DNA from: Tessaracoccus antarcticus
Lineage (GTDB): Bacteria > Actinomycetota > Actinomycetes > Propionibacteriales > Propionibacteriaceae
Assembly (NCBI RefSeq): GCF_003688855.1
Contig: NZ_REFW01000003.1
Location: 62,001-126,000, forward strand
DNA length: 64,000 nucleotides
Reading direction: 5' to 3'
Below, one piece after another: positions 51,897 through 60,679 of this stretch. The notes under the pieces were generated by a model. The model saw nothing but the letters and a program-made list of their open reading frames with translations. It was not told the origin of the DNA and did not search any database. Position 1 is the stretch's first letter; each line of letters starts with the position of its first letter. A program made the translations under genes and the position numbers.

Positions 51897-52189
51897 GCGT
51901 CCTCGCCCAGGATCTGGGGGACGCGGAACCGGCCGTCCTCGGTGGCGGGGGCCCCTGACAGTGCCTGCTCAGGCGTCAGGGACGGCGTGACGACGTCGTC
52001 CCGCATCACGTTGGTCAGCGGCAGCGCGTGCGTCATCATCGGGATGTCGTCGCGGGCAACCGCGGCCACCTGATCCACCGAGGACAAGATGATGTCGAGT
52101 TCGGGTGCCAGTTCAGCGCACTCCGCCTCGGTGAGGTGGAGGCGGGCGAGCCCGGCGAGCCGGGCAACGTCGTCAGCGGTCAACGCCAC
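51893..52189 (-). CDS. gatC: Aspartyl/glutamyl-tRNA amidotransferase subunit C
   Basis: Small stabilising subunit, 98 residues, with [21 protein letters not shown] and the C-terminal LRDD-like [20 protein letters not shown]. The start codon is GTG at 52189 with AGGAG upstream. TAGGAT (minus strand, 52237-52242) could be the -10 of the gatCAB promoter. Confidence 0.95.
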   Translation of the reverse strand: MALTADDVARLAGLARLHLTEAECAELAPELDIILSSVDQVAAVARDDIPMMTHALPLTNVMRDDVVTPSLTPEQALSGAPATEDGRFRVPQILGEDA

Positions 52190-52267
52190 GATTCGCTCCT
52201 AGGGAGAGGGGGCTTCAGGTCTTGAAGGACGCGCCCATCCTAGGGGTTCTGCGCGAGCGTCCCCCAG

Positions 52268-53008
52268 TCAGGCCACCGGCTTGGCGTCGGTGGCGTCCAG
52301 GACGCGGAGCAACGGGGCGTAGTGCTCCTTCACCGCGATGCAGTACGCCTCGACGTCACCGGCTTCCGCAGCATCCAACACATCACCGTGCGCCCGGGCG
52401 GTCAGTTCGATGTCATCGGGAGTGGGGATCGACAGCTGCGGCAGCACGGCGGTGTGGACGTCCCAGAACGCAGCGACAAGTTGCGAGACCATCTCGCGTC
52501 CGGTCTCCCGAAGCAGCTGGGTGTGGAACTGGCGGTCCGCAGCAGCGAACGACTCCCCTCGCTTGGCGGCCTGCACCATCTCGTCCACCAGTGCGTGCAG
52601 GCCCTCGTTGCGTGTGCCTGCGAAGTGCCCGACGATGCGCTGCGCGAAGTTGAGGTCCAGACTCATCCGCACGTCCACCACTTCACGCAGCGCCCGGAAG
52701 TCGTCGCCGGGGCTGATGATGGAGCGAAAGGCAAGGGTCTCCACGAGCGGCTGGAGGGACATGGACCCCACGAACGTGCCACGCCCATGTTGGACCTCGA
52801 CGATGTCGAGGGTCTGCAGGGTACGGATGGCCTCGCGCACGGAGGAACGGGAGACGCCGAGCTGGTCACAGAGCTCCGACTCACTGGGCAAGGGGTCGCC
52901 TGTTCGTAAACCCTGCGACAGGATGAACCGCTTGATCTCGCGGGCGGCCTCGTTTGCCAGGGACCCGCTTGCACGAATGCCCTGCCTCGGGGGTGCACCT
53001 TGCGTCAT
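52268..53008 (-). CDS. FadR-type GntR family regulator, probable control of the sat-nan operon
   Basis: A 246-residue regulator with an N-terminal GntR winged helix (GDPLPSESELCDQLGVSRSSVREAIRTLQTLDIVEVQHGRGTFV) and an FCD effector domain (LREVVDVRMSLDLNFAQRI, then RQFHTQLLRETG). FCD domains often bind metal and sugar acids, as in NanR. The ATG at 53008 has GAGGA upstream. It is divergent from the transporter operon across a 153-base gap with palindromes. Confidence 0.9.
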   Translation of the reverse strand: MTQGAPPRQGIRASGSLANEAAREIKRFILSQGLRTGDPLPSESELCDQLGVSRSSVREAIRTLQTLDIVEVQHGRGTFVGSMSLQPLVETLAFRSIISPGDDFRALREVVDVRMSLDLNFAQRIVGHFAGTRNEGLHALVDEMVQAAKRGESFAAADRQFHTQLLRETGREMVSQLVAAFWDVHTAVLPQLSIPTPDDIELTARAHGDVLDAAEAGDVEAYCIAVKEHYAPLLRVLDATDAKPVA

Positions 53009-53076
53009 TGCTTCCTCATCCCTGCTCCGTGTCGGGGCCACAGGTGTTGCCCCTCCCGATATCCAACCGTAACTAT

Positions 53077-53089
53077 GGCAACCGTTGCC
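53077..53089. promoter_or_regulatory. Candidate GntR operator, GGCAAC-N-GTTGCC
   Basis: A perfect 6-base inverted repeat around one base, in the AT-rich gap between the GntR gene and satA. TTGACG at 53093-53098 follows at once and could be a -35 toward satA, but I could not settle on a matching -10. A site here could control both genes. Confidence 0.5.
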
Positions 53090-53120
53090 TCATTGACGTT
53101 TATGTGTTTATTATAGGCAT

Positions 53121-53138
53121 ACGTCAGTCATCAGACGT
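53121..53138. promoter_or_regulatory. Second inverted repeat ACGTC-N8-GACGT
   Basis: A 5-base inverted repeat about 25 bases before the satA-like start. It also reads as two direct ACGTCAG copies. A regulatory role is inferred from position only. Confidence 0.35.
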
Positions 53139-53161
53139 CAGAACAATCTAGGAGTTCAACG

Positions 53162-54814
53162 ATGCATCTCCCCGAGGAAGCCCGGATGGGCCTGTCCCGC
53201 CGTTCCTTCGTGAAGCTGATCGGGGCGACAACCGCCGCCGCCGGCATCACCGCCAGCCTTGCGGCATGTGGCACCACCACCCCCGCAGAAACATCTGCTC
53301 CCGCGCCCACCGGCGGCACAGAGTCGAGCGCAGCAGGCACACCCGCCGCTCCCTCGAACGACGGCGCCATCACAGCCGGCATCTCGTACGAGCTCGGCAC
53401 CAACGGCTACGACCCCATGACCACCACGTCGGCGCTGACCCTGGCCGCCAACTGGCACACCATGGAGGGTCTCACCGAGATCCACCCCGCCACCCGCGAG
53501 GTCTACGCGGCACTCGGCGCCGACATGCCCACGATGATCGACGACAAGACGTGGGAAGTCGCCCTCCGCGACGGCGCCGTGTTCACCAATGGTGACGCCG
53601 TCACCCCTGATGACGTCGTGTTCTCCTTCCAGCGCGTCCTCGACGAGGCCAACCAGTCCCTCTACGCGGCCTTCCTGCCCTTCCTGGACTCCGTGGCCAA
53701 GAAGGACGACACCACCGTCACCTTCACGCTGAAGTACCCCTTCTCCCTGGTCCCGGAGCGTCTCTCGGTCGTCAAAATCGTCCCGAAGGCGGCTGTTGAG
53801 GCCGACGCGAAGGCGTTCGACCTGGCGCCCATCGGCACCGGTGCCTACACGATGACCGACAACGGCGCAGCGTCGCAGAAGGTCATCTTCGAGCGCAACG
53901 ACAAGTACAACGGCCCCCATCCCGCGCTCGCCGCGTCGATGACGTGGCAGATCCTGCCCGACGCCTCCACCCGTACCAACGCCATCAGCTCGGACACGGT
54001 GCAGGCCATCGACTCGGTCCCCGCCTCGGACCTCGCGACCCTGTCGCAGAGCAAGAGTGTCGCGGCCCAGCAGGGCTTCGGGCTGGTGTTCGCCATGTTC
54101 AACTGCGGCTCCGAGCCCATGAGCAACGTGAAGAACCGCCAGGCCGTCATGTACGCCCTGGACTACGACCAGATCTGCTCCGTCGGCATGTCGGACCTGG
54201 CCACCCCCGCCACCTGCTTCGTCCAGAAGGAGCACCCCTCCTACAAGGAGGCGGCCACCGTCTACACGAAGGACACGGAGAAGGCCAAGGCCATGTTTGC
54301 CGAGACCGGCCTCACGAGCGTCCGCCTGCTGGCGTCGGACCACGACTTCTTCAGCGCTGCACGCCCCATCATCAAGGAATCCCTGGAGGCCGCCGGCCTC
54401 AAGGTGACCTACGAGGAGAAGAAGTCCAGCGACGTCTACGCCACGATCGACGGCAAGCCTGACGCCTTCGACATCGTCGTTGCTCCGGGCGACCCGTCGG
54501 TGTTCGGTGACGACGCCGACCTGCTGCTGCGCTGGTGGTACGCCGGCGACACGTGGACCGATTCACGCATGCACTGGAAGGGATCCGAGTCCTACATGGC
54601 CGTGCAGGACCTTCTCGACAAGGCCGGCGAGGCCTCCGGTGTTGACCAGGTGAAGCTCTGGCAGCAGGTCTTCGACCTCGTCGCCGAGAACGTGCCGCTG
54701 TACCCGATCTTCCACCGGAAGACCCCGACGGCGTTCAACCCCGACACGCTGCAGAACTTCAAGCCGCTTGCTGTCACGGGACTGTCGTTCGTCGACGTCT
54801 CCTCGTCCAACTGA
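53162..54814 (+). CDS. Peptide/dipeptide-type ABC transporter substrate-binding lipoprotein, putative SatA
   Basis: A 550-residue exported lipoprotein of the extracellular solute-binding family 5 (Opp/Dpp/Sat). The signal has a twin-arginine motif (SRRSFVKL, Arg13/14) and a lipobox ending at Cys36 (SLAAC), so it is probably Tat-exported and lipid-anchored. The body has GISYELGTNGYDPM, TPDDVVFSFQRVLD and a C-terminal VPLYPIFHRKTPTAF. The linked NanA and NanE genes suggest sialic acid as ligand rather than peptides; this is inference. The ATG at 53162 has AGGAG seven bases upstream. Confidence 0.88.
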   Translation: MHLPEEARMGLSRRSFVKLIGATTAAAGITASLAACGTTTPAETSAPAPTGGTESSAAGTPAAPSNDGAITAGISYELGTNGYDPMTTTSALTLAANWHTMEGLTEIHPATREVYAALGADMPTMIDDKTWEVALRDGAVFTNGDAVTPDDVVFSFQRVLDEANQSLYAAFLPFLDSVAKKDDTTVTFTLKYPFSLVPERLSVVKIVPKAAVEADAKAFDLAPIGTGAYTMTDNGAASQKVIFERNDKYNGPHPALAASMTWQILPDASTRTNAISSDTVQAIDSVPASDLATLSQSKSVAAQQGFGLVFAMFNCGSEPMSNVKNRQAVMYALDYDQICSVGMSDLATPATCFVQKEHPSYKEAATVYTKDTEKAKAMFAETGLTSVRLLASDHDFFSAARPIIKESLEAAGLKVTYEEKKSSDVYATIDGKPDAFDIVVAPGDPSVFGDDADLLLRWWYAGDTWTDSRMHWKGSESYMAVQDLLDKAGEASGVDQVKLWQQVFDLVAENVPLYPIFHRKTPTAFNPDTLQNFKPLAVTGLSFVDVSSSN

Positions 54815-54824
54815 TCCACCCGCC

Positions 54825-54863
54825 GCGGGCGGGGAGCATTCCCCCCGATCGTTCCCCGCCCGC
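54825..54863 (+). terminator. Hairpin after the substrate-binding gene
   Basis: A perfect 11-base stem (GCGGGCGGGGA with its complement) and a 17-base loop, right after the stop of the substrate-binding gene and before the permease gene. No T-run follows. It may stabilise or partly terminate the mRNA to give more binding protein than permease, a common layout in such operons. Confidence 0.55.
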
Positions 54864-54925
54864 CCGGGTCCAGTCCGTGAAAGAGTCCCCCACGCGGGGT
54901 AGACGAGTGCAAAGGAGCAACCGTC

Positions 54926-55891
54926 TTGTCCAACCTCATCCGTCTGCTCGGTCGACGCATCATCGCGTTGCCGATCATGGTGTTCGGGGTCACGTTGCTC
55001 GTGTTCGTCGTCATGTCGTTCTCGAGCGCAGATCCCGCCCGTCTGGCGCTGGGCGAATCCGCCAGCGCACAGGCCCTGCAGAACTACCGGGAGCTCAACA
55101 ATCTCAACGACCCGCTGCTCCTGCGGTTCTGGGGCTACCTGACACACCTCGTGCAGGGCGATCTCGGCACCTCCTTCGTGGGTGTTCCCATCTCCGACAT
55201 GGTGGCGAAGTCCTTCCCCATCACCCTGCAGTTGACGTTCCTCGGCCTCATCCTGGCCATCATCGTCTCCACCCTGCTCGGCGTGATCGCGGCGATCTAC
55301 CGCGACAGGTGGCCCGACCAGGCCATCCGCGTGTTCTCCATAGCGAGCCTCGCGACACCGTCCTTCTGGCTGGCACTGCTGCTCATCCAGTGGCTCGGTA
55401 ATGTACCCGGTGGCGCCGGCCTCTTCCCCGCCGTCATCACCGACTGGGTCTCCATCGGTGAGAACCCCGCCGCCTACGTGGACCAGGTCTTCCTGCCCAC
55501 CGTGGCCCTGGCGATCCCCGTGGCAGGTTCGTTGACCCGCGTCGTGCGCACGGCCATGGTGGAGGAACTCGACCGCGACTACGTCCGCACCGCCATCGGC
55601 GCCGGCATTCCCAAGCACGTGGTCATCGGCCGCAACGTGCTGCGCAATGCGCTGATCACCCCCATCACCGTGCTCGGGCTGCGGGTCGGCTATCTCCTCG
55701 GTGGCGCCGTCGTCATCGAGATGATCTTCAACATCCAGGGGATGGGCCAGCTGATCTTCCAGGGCATCACCCGCAACGACGTCAACATCGTGCAGGGAGT
55801 CACCGTCACCGTGGCCATCGCCTTCATCGTCATCAATGTGCTCGTGGACCTCCTCTACGTGCTCGTCAACCCGCGGATCAGGAGCGTATGA
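54926..55891 (+). CDS. ABC transporter permease, DppB/SatB-like
   Basis: A 321-residue permease with an N-terminal helix (RRIIALPIMVFGVTLLVFVVMSF), LGLILAIIVSTLLGVIAAIYRD, and the EAA-loop region RTAIGAGIPKHVVIGRNVLRNA, then LLGGAVVIEMIFNIQGMGQL. It starts with TTG at 54926 after AAAGGAG. It overlaps the next gene by four bases. Confidence 0.92.
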   Translation: MSNLIRLLGRRIIALPIMVFGVTLLVFVVMSFSSADPARLALGESASAQALQNYRELNNLNDPLLLRFWGYLTHLVQGDLGTSFVGVPISDMVAKSFPITLQLTFLGLILAIIVSTLLGVIAAIYRDRWPDQAIRVFSIASLATPSFWLALLLIQWLGNVPGGAGLFPAVITDWVSIGENPAAYVDQVFLPTVALAIPVAGSLTRVVRTAMVEELDRDYVRTAIGAGIPKHVVIGRNVLRNALITPITVLGLRVGYLLGGAVVIEMIFNIQGMGQLIFQGITRNDVNIVQGVTVTVAIAFIVINVLVDLLYVLVNPRIRSV

Positions 55892-57972
55892 TGCTGTCCG
55901 CCGAGTCAAAGACGAAGCTTCAGACCCCGGGCCTGCGCCTGCCGTCGCTGAAGTCGCTGCCCGTCAGCTCACGCATTGCGCTGGTGGTCGTGGCCATCGT
56001 GGTCCTCATGGCCGTCTTCGCGCCGCTCATCGCCCCCTTCTCCCCCGGCGCCTCCGGTCTCGTCCCGGCCGACAAGATCGTCTACACCGAGGTCAAGATC
56101 GAGGGTGTCGGCATTCAGAAGCTGCCCGACAACGCCATCGCGCCTGATCCACAGTTCTGGTTCGGCACCGACGCCAAGGGCCGCGACATCGCCTCCCGCG
56201 TCATCTTCGGCTCCCGCGTGTCGCTCATCGTCGGCCTGAGTGCCACGGGCATCGCCCTCCTGGTTGCCGCGGTCCTGGGATCCATCGCCGCCACCGCCCG
56301 CAAGTGGGTGGCAGAAGTGCTGATGCGCATCCTCGACATCATCATGAGCTTTCCCGGCATCGCGCTGGCCGCCGTCCTGGTGTCGGCGCTCGCCACCCGC
56401 CTGCCGATGCTGCCCGTGGTGATCGCCTCCATCGCGTTCCTCTACGTGCCACAGCTGACCCGCGTGGTCCGGGCCAACGTCATGTCACAGTTCGGCGAGG
56501 ACTACGTGTCCGCCTCCAAGGTGATGGGCGCACGCACCTCATGGATCCTCGTCAAACACGTGGCCCGCAACTGCCTGGCACCCATCATGGTGTTCGCCAC
56601 CGTGCTGGTGGCCGACGCCATCGTCTTCGAGGCGTCGCTGTCGTTCATCGGCACCGGCATCAGCCCCGTCAACACGCCCACCTGGGGCAACATGCTCTCC
56701 GAGGGCAAGTCGCTGTTGCTGTCCGGCCACTGGTGGGCAACCTTCTTCCCGGGCCTGTTCATCCTCATCACCACCCTGTGCCTCAACATCCTCTCCGAGG
56801 GCCTCACCGACGCCATGGCCTCGCCACGCGTGAAGGTCCACGTCGACGTTGACGCCGACGAGGCCGCCCTGCGCGGCGAGAAGGCAGCCGGCGGCATCGC
56901 CGCCAGCCACGCCTCGCAGGCCGAGTCGCTGCGTGCACGCCTCGCACACCTCAAGGCGTCGGAGTCGCTGCGGACCGACCGCCTCGTGCTGGCGCACCCG
57001 GATGCGGCCCCCCTCCTGGAGGTCATCGACCTGAGCATCTCCTTCCCCGGCGCCCACGGCGACGTCAACATCGTCGACAAGGTCTCGTTCACTGTCCGGC
57101 CGGAGGAAACCATGGGCCTCGTGGGCGAGTCCGGCTGCGGCAAATCCATCACGTCCATGGCCATCATGGGCCTCCTGCCGGACACGGCACGGATCACGGG
57201 TCGGATCATGTTCGACGGCGTCGATCTGCTGTCGCTCAACCCCAAGGACCGCAACGCCTTGCGGGGCCATGAAATGGCGATGATCTACCAGGACGCGCTC
57301 AGCTCGCTGAACCCGTCCATGCTGATCCGCGCCCAGATGAAACAACTCACCAAGCGCGGCGGTCAGCGCACGGCTGAGGACCTCATGGAGCTGGTGGGCC
57401 TCGACCCCGTGCGCACCCTGAAGTCCTACCCGCACGAGCTCTCCGGCGGTCAGCGCCAACGCGTCCTCATCGCCATGGCGCTCACCCGCAATCCCCGCCT
57501 CGTGATCGCCGACGAGCCCACCACGGCCCTCGACGTCACAGTGCAGGCACAGGTCATCGACCTGCTCAACGACCTGCGCACCAAGCTCGGGTTCGCCATG
57601 GTCTTCGTCAGCCACGACCTCGCGCTGGTGGCCGAGGTTGCTCACCGGATCACGGTCATGTACGCCGGCCAGGTGGTGGAGCAGGCCTCCACCACGGACC
57701 TGCTGAGCGATCCGCGCCACGAGTACACACGCGGGCTGTTGGGCGCGGTGCTCTCCATCGAGGAAGGGGCCGACCGCCTGCACCAGGTGCCCGGCACCGT
57801 CCCATCGCCGCGCGAGTTCGTGGCGGGCGATCGCTTCGCACCCCGCTCGTCCCATCCGGGACTGGGCCTGACGCAGCGCCCGGAACTGGTGCCCATCGAC
57901 GGTTCCGACCATGTGTTCGCCAGCACCCCCGAGTTGCAGGACGCCCTCGCGAAGGAGGCACAGCATGCCTGA
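55888..57972 (+). CDS. Fused ABC permease and ATPase, DppC-DppD/SatC-like
   Basis: A 694-residue fusion. Residues about 1-320 form a DppC-type permease (FGTDAKGRDIASRVIFGSRVSL, YVSASKVMGARTSWILVKHVARN). A linker rich in Ala and charged residues spans about 325-375. An ABC ATPase then has Walker A GESGCGKS near 413-421, signature LSGGQRQR near 518 and Walker B VIADEPT near 540, with the C-terminal oligopeptide-family extension. In most Opp/Dpp systems these are two proteins. It overlaps its neighbours by four and eight bases. Confidence 0.92.
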   Translation: MMLSAESKTKLQTPGLRLPSLKSLPVSSRIALVVVAIVVLMAVFAPLIAPFSPGASGLVPADKIVYTEVKIEGVGIQKLPDNAIAPDPQFWFGTDAKGRDIASRVIFGSRVSLIVGLSATGIALLVAAVLGSIAATARKWVAEVLMRILDIIMSFPGIALAAVLVSALATRLPMLPVVIASIAFLYVPQLTRVVRANVMSQFGEDYVSASKVMGARTSWILVKHVARNCLAPIMVFATVLVADAIVFEASLSFIGTGISPVNTPTWGNMLSEGKSLLLSGHWWATFFPGLFILITTLCLNILSEGLTDAMASPRVKVHVDVDADEAALRGEKAAGGIAASHASQAESLRARLAHLKASESLRTDRLVLAHPDAAPLLEVIDLSISFPGAHGDVNIVDKVSFTVRPEETMGLVGESGCGKSITSMAIMGLLPDTARITGRIMFDGVDLLSLNPKDRNALRGHEMAMIYQDALSSLNPSMLIRAQMKQLTKRGGQRTAEDLMELVGLDPVRTLKSYPHELSGGQRQRVLIAMALTRNPRLVIADEPTTALDVTVQAQVIDLLNDLRTKLGFAMVFVSHDLALVAEVAHRITVMYAGQVVEQASTTDLLSDPRHEYTRGLLGAVLSIEEGADRLHQVPGTVPSPREFVAGDRFAPRSSHPGLGLTQRPELVPIDGSDHVFASTPELQDALAKEAQHA

Positions 57973-58789
57973 GAAGTCAGCAGCCAACCAGGAAGCGCCG
58001 GTCATCGAACTGCGCAACGTGCATGTGGTGCACAAGGCCCGCACCGGCAAACTGTTCCGCCCCGACAAGGTGCACGCCGTCAACGACGTCACCCTCAGCG
58101 TCTCGCGCGGCGAGACCGTCGGCATCGTCGGGGAGTCCGGATGTGGGAAGTCCACCACGGCCCGTGTCATGGTGGGCCTCCAGGGCGTCACCGACGGCGA
58201 GGTGCTCTTCAAGGGCGAGACGATCGGCAACTCCTACGCCGAGCGGCGCAAGCTGGGACGGTCAGTCTCCGTGGTCTTCCAGGATCCGGCCACGGCGTTG
58301 AACCCCCGCATGACTGTCCGCGACACCCTGCTCGACCCCTACAGGGTGCACGGCATCAGCACGCCGCGCGACCGGCTGGCCAAGGTCAAGGAACTCCTCG
58401 AACTGGTGGGCCTCCCCCAGTCCGCGCTCGACGTCCTGCCCCGCCAGATCTCCGGGGGGCAACGGCAACGAGTCGCCATCGCACGCGCCCTCACCCTGGA
58501 GCCGGACGTCATCATCGCCGACGAACCCACGTCGGCGCTGGACGTCTCGGTGCGGGCACAGGTGTTGAACCTGCTCAGCGACCTCAAGGAAAGGCTCGGC
58601 CTCGGCCTCGTCTTCATCAGCCACGACATCAACACGGTGCGGTTCGTCTCGGACCGGATCGGCGTCATGTACTTCGGGAAACTCGTCGAAATGGGTCCGA
58701 CGGACGAGATCTTCCTTCATCCCAAGGACCCCTACACCGCCAAGCTGCTTTCCGCCGTTCCATCCCTGCTCAAGGAGCCATCAGCATGA
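57965..58789 (+). CDS. ABC transporter ATPase, DppF/SatD-like
   Basis: A 274-residue ATPase with Walker [15 protein letters not shown] near 56, Q-loop [13 protein letters not shown], signature [15 protein letters not shown] near 162, and Walker [12 protein letters not shown]. It pairs with the fused ATPase domain of the upstream gene. The ATG at 57965 overlaps that gene by eight bases; the next gene overlaps its stop by four. Confidence 0.93.
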   Translation: MPEKSAANQEAPVIELRNVHVVHKARTGKLFRPDKVHAVNDVTLSVSRGETVGIVGESGCGKSTTARVMVGLQGVTDGEVLFKGETIGNSYAERRKLGRSVSVVFQDPATALNPRMTVRDTLLDPYRVHGISTPRDRLAKVKELLELVGLPQSALDVLPRQISGGQRQRVAIARALTLEPDVIIADEPTSALDVSVRAQVLNLLSDLKERLGLGLVFISHDINTVRFVSDRIGVMYFGKLVEMGPTDEIFLHPKDPYTAKLLSAVPSLLKEPSA

Positions 58790-59709
58790 CCCAAGAATTC
58801 GTCGGCATCTACCCCCCGGTCGTCACCCCCTTCACCGCCGAGGGTGACATCGACTTCGCGTCCCTCGACCGCGTCGTGGACCACCTCATCGACGGCGGCA
58901 TGCACGGACTGTTCGTCATGGGCTCCACCGGTGAGGTGGCCTACCTCACCGACGACCAGCGCGAGTCCGTGGTGTCCGCCATCGCCGCCCGCACGGCCGG
59001 CCGGGTGCCGATACTCGTGGGCTGCATGGAGCAGACCGCCCCGCGCGTCATCCAGCAGGCTCACCGCGCCATCGCCGCCGGCGCTGCCGGCATCGTGGTC
59101 ACGGCCCCGTTCTACGCCCTCAACTCGATGTCGGAGATTGCTGAGCACTTCCGCATGGTGGCCGCCGCCGTCGACGTACCCGTGTTCGCCTACGACGTCC
59201 CCGTCCGTCTCGGCGGGGTCAAGCTGGCCCCCGAGATGCTCGTGATGCTGGGCACCGAGGGTGTCATCGCTGGCGTGAAGGACTCCTCCGGCAACGACGT
59301 CGAGTTCCGGCGCCTCATCGCCCTGAACCGTGCCGCCGGCTCCCCGCTGAAGCTGTTCACCGGCCACGAGATGGTCAACGAGGCCATGATGCTCATCGGC
59401 GCCGACGGCATGGTGCCCGGCTTCGCCAACGTGGACCCGGCCCGCTACCGCGCGCTGTGGGATGCCTGCGTCGACGGCAAGTGGGAGCACGCCGTCGCCA
59501 TCCAGGAGGAGATCAACGCCGAGTTCCAGGTGGTCTTCATGCCGCGGGGTCGCGGCGGCGACGGCACCGGTGTTGGCGCGTTCAAGATCGCCATGCACCT
59601 CCTGGGCGTCATCGACCAGCCCACTCAGCCCCGCCCGCTCGCGGACTTCACGGCTGAGGACATCTCCGCCGTGCGTGAGGTCCTGGTGCACACCGGGCTG
59701 CTCGCATGA
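58786..59709 (+). CDS. nanA: DapA/NanA-family aldolase, putative N-acetylneuraminate lyase
   Basis: A 307-residue Schiff-base aldolase of the DHDPS/NAL family. It has MGSTGE at about 46-50, VFAYDVP with Tyr136, and AGVKDSSGN with the Schiff-base Lys165; these numbers fall at E. coli NanA's Tyr137/Lys165. It would split sialic acid to ManNAc and pyruvate. DapA-type activity cannot be excluded from sequence alone, but the coupled nanE and transporter favour the lyase. It overlaps the ATPase and nanE genes by four bases each. Confidence 0.8.
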   Translation: MTQEFVGIYPPVVTPFTAEGDIDFASLDRVVDHLIDGGMHGLFVMGSTGEVAYLTDDQRESVVSAIAARTAGRVPILVGCMEQTAPRVIQQAHRAIAAGAAGIVVTAPFYALNSMSEIAEHFRMVAAAVDVPVFAYDVPVRLGGVKLAPEMLVMLGTEGVIAGVKDSSGNDVEFRRLIALNRAAGSPLKLFTGHEMVNEAMMLIGADGMVPGFANVDPARYRALWDACVDGKWEHAVAIQEEINAEFQVVFMPRGRGGDGTGVGAFKIAMHLLGVIDQPTQPRPLADFTAEDISAVREVLVHTGLLA

Positions 59710-60386
59710 CCGACCTCGTCGACGGCCTGGCCGGACGCCTCGTGGTGTCCTGCCAGGCCTACCCGGGGGAGCCGATGCGCGATCCCCGCACCATGTCGCA
59801 GGTGGCTCAGGCCTGCGTGGCCGGCGGTGCGGCCGCCATCCGCGTACAGGGCCTGGAGGACATCAGGGCCACCGTTGCCGTCATCGACGTGCCCGTCATC
59901 GGGTTGTGGAAGGACGGCGACGAGGGTGTCTACATCACCCCCACGCTGCGCCATGCACTGGCATGTGCGGAGGCCGGTGCCCACATCGTGGCCATCGACG
60001 CCACGTCGCGCCCCCGTCCCGACGGGTCCACCTTCGCCGGGATCGTCCGGGGCCTCAAGGAGCGGTACCCGGACGTCCTCGTGATGGCTGACTGCGGATC
60101 CGTTGATGACTGCGTGCGGGCAGAGTCCGACGGCGCCGACATCATCGGCACCACGCTGGGGGGCTACACGCAGGACCGCAACAAGACGGTCGGCCCCGAC
60201 TTCGAGTTCGCACAGGAGGCCATCCAGGCATGCACCAGGCCCGTGGTGGTGGAGGGTCGCGTCCACACGCTGGAGCATGCTGCTGCCGTCATGCGGCTCG
60301 GCGCCCACGCCGTCTGCGTCGGCACGGCCATCACGCACCCCAGCACCATCACGGGGTGGTTCGCCGCAGCGGTCAGGGGGTCCTGA
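59706..60386 (+). CDS. nanE: N-acetylmannosamine-6-phosphate 2-epimerase NanE
   Basis: Converts ManNAc-6-P to GlcNAc-6-P in sialic acid breakdown, 226 residues, barrel fold. It has LVVSCQAYPGEPMRDP, GAAAIRVQGLEDI, VIGLWKDGDEGVYITPT, HIVAIDATSRPRPDG, VMADCGSVDDCV and GTTLGGYT. nanK, nagA and nagB are not in the window. The last gene of the operon; its stop is seven bases from a convergent gene. Confidence 0.93.
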   Translation: MTDLVDGLAGRLVVSCQAYPGEPMRDPRTMSQVAQACVAGGAAAIRVQGLEDIRATVAVIDVPVIGLWKDGDEGVYITPTLRHALACAEAGAHIVAIDATSRPRPDGSTFAGIVRGLKERYPDVLVMADCGSVDDCVRAESDGADIIGTTLGGYTQDRNKTVGPDFEFAQEAIQACTRPVVVEGRVHTLEHAAAVMRLGAHAVCVGTAITHPSTITGWFAAAVRGS

Positions 60387-60392
60387 GCTTCG

Positions 60393-60635
60393 TCAGGACG
60401 AGTGCGTCCCCACGTGGAAGGCGGGAGCCGCCTGGGGCTCGGTGAGTGCCAGATAGAACATCCGGCCGAGGAAGAACACCCCGACGGCCAGCAGAACGGC
60501 CAGGAGGGGAACCAGCACCCTCTGCCACTTCTTCCAGCGAGTGCTGGGCACTTTCTGGGGACCCCAGTCGCCGATGCGCGGCTGGGCGCGCATCGGGCTC
60601 TTGCCATTGAGGTTCAGGTCGGAGAAAACGCGCAC
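60393..60635 (-). CDS. Small single-helix membrane protein of unknown function
   Basis: An 80-residue protein starting VRVFSDLNLNGKSPMRAQPRIGDWG (GTG start). It has a conserved-looking soluble N-terminus, a basic stretch (RWKKWQR), one membrane helix (VLVPLLAVLLAVGVFFLGRMFYLAL) and a short outside tail. The GTG at 60635 is chosen because TAGACT ends seven bases upstream; an internal ATG at 60593 would drop the first 14 residues. Confidence 0.6.
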   Translation of the reverse strand: MRVFSDLNLNGKSPMRAQPRIGDWGPQKVPSTRWKKWQRVLVPLLAVLLAVGVFFLGRMFYLALTEPQAAPAFHVGTHSS

Positions 60636-60642
60636 GATCAGC

Positions 60643-60648
60643 AGTCTA
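60643..60648 (-). promoter_or_regulatory. Candidate -10 hexamer, leaderless small membrane gene
   Basis: TAGACT on the minus strand, seven bases before the GTG at 60635, identical to the hisD hexamer. No Shine-Dalgarno is present. Confidence 0.5.
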
Positions 60649-60679
60649 GCCACCGCATCGCGACGCTTCGACGGCGCAC

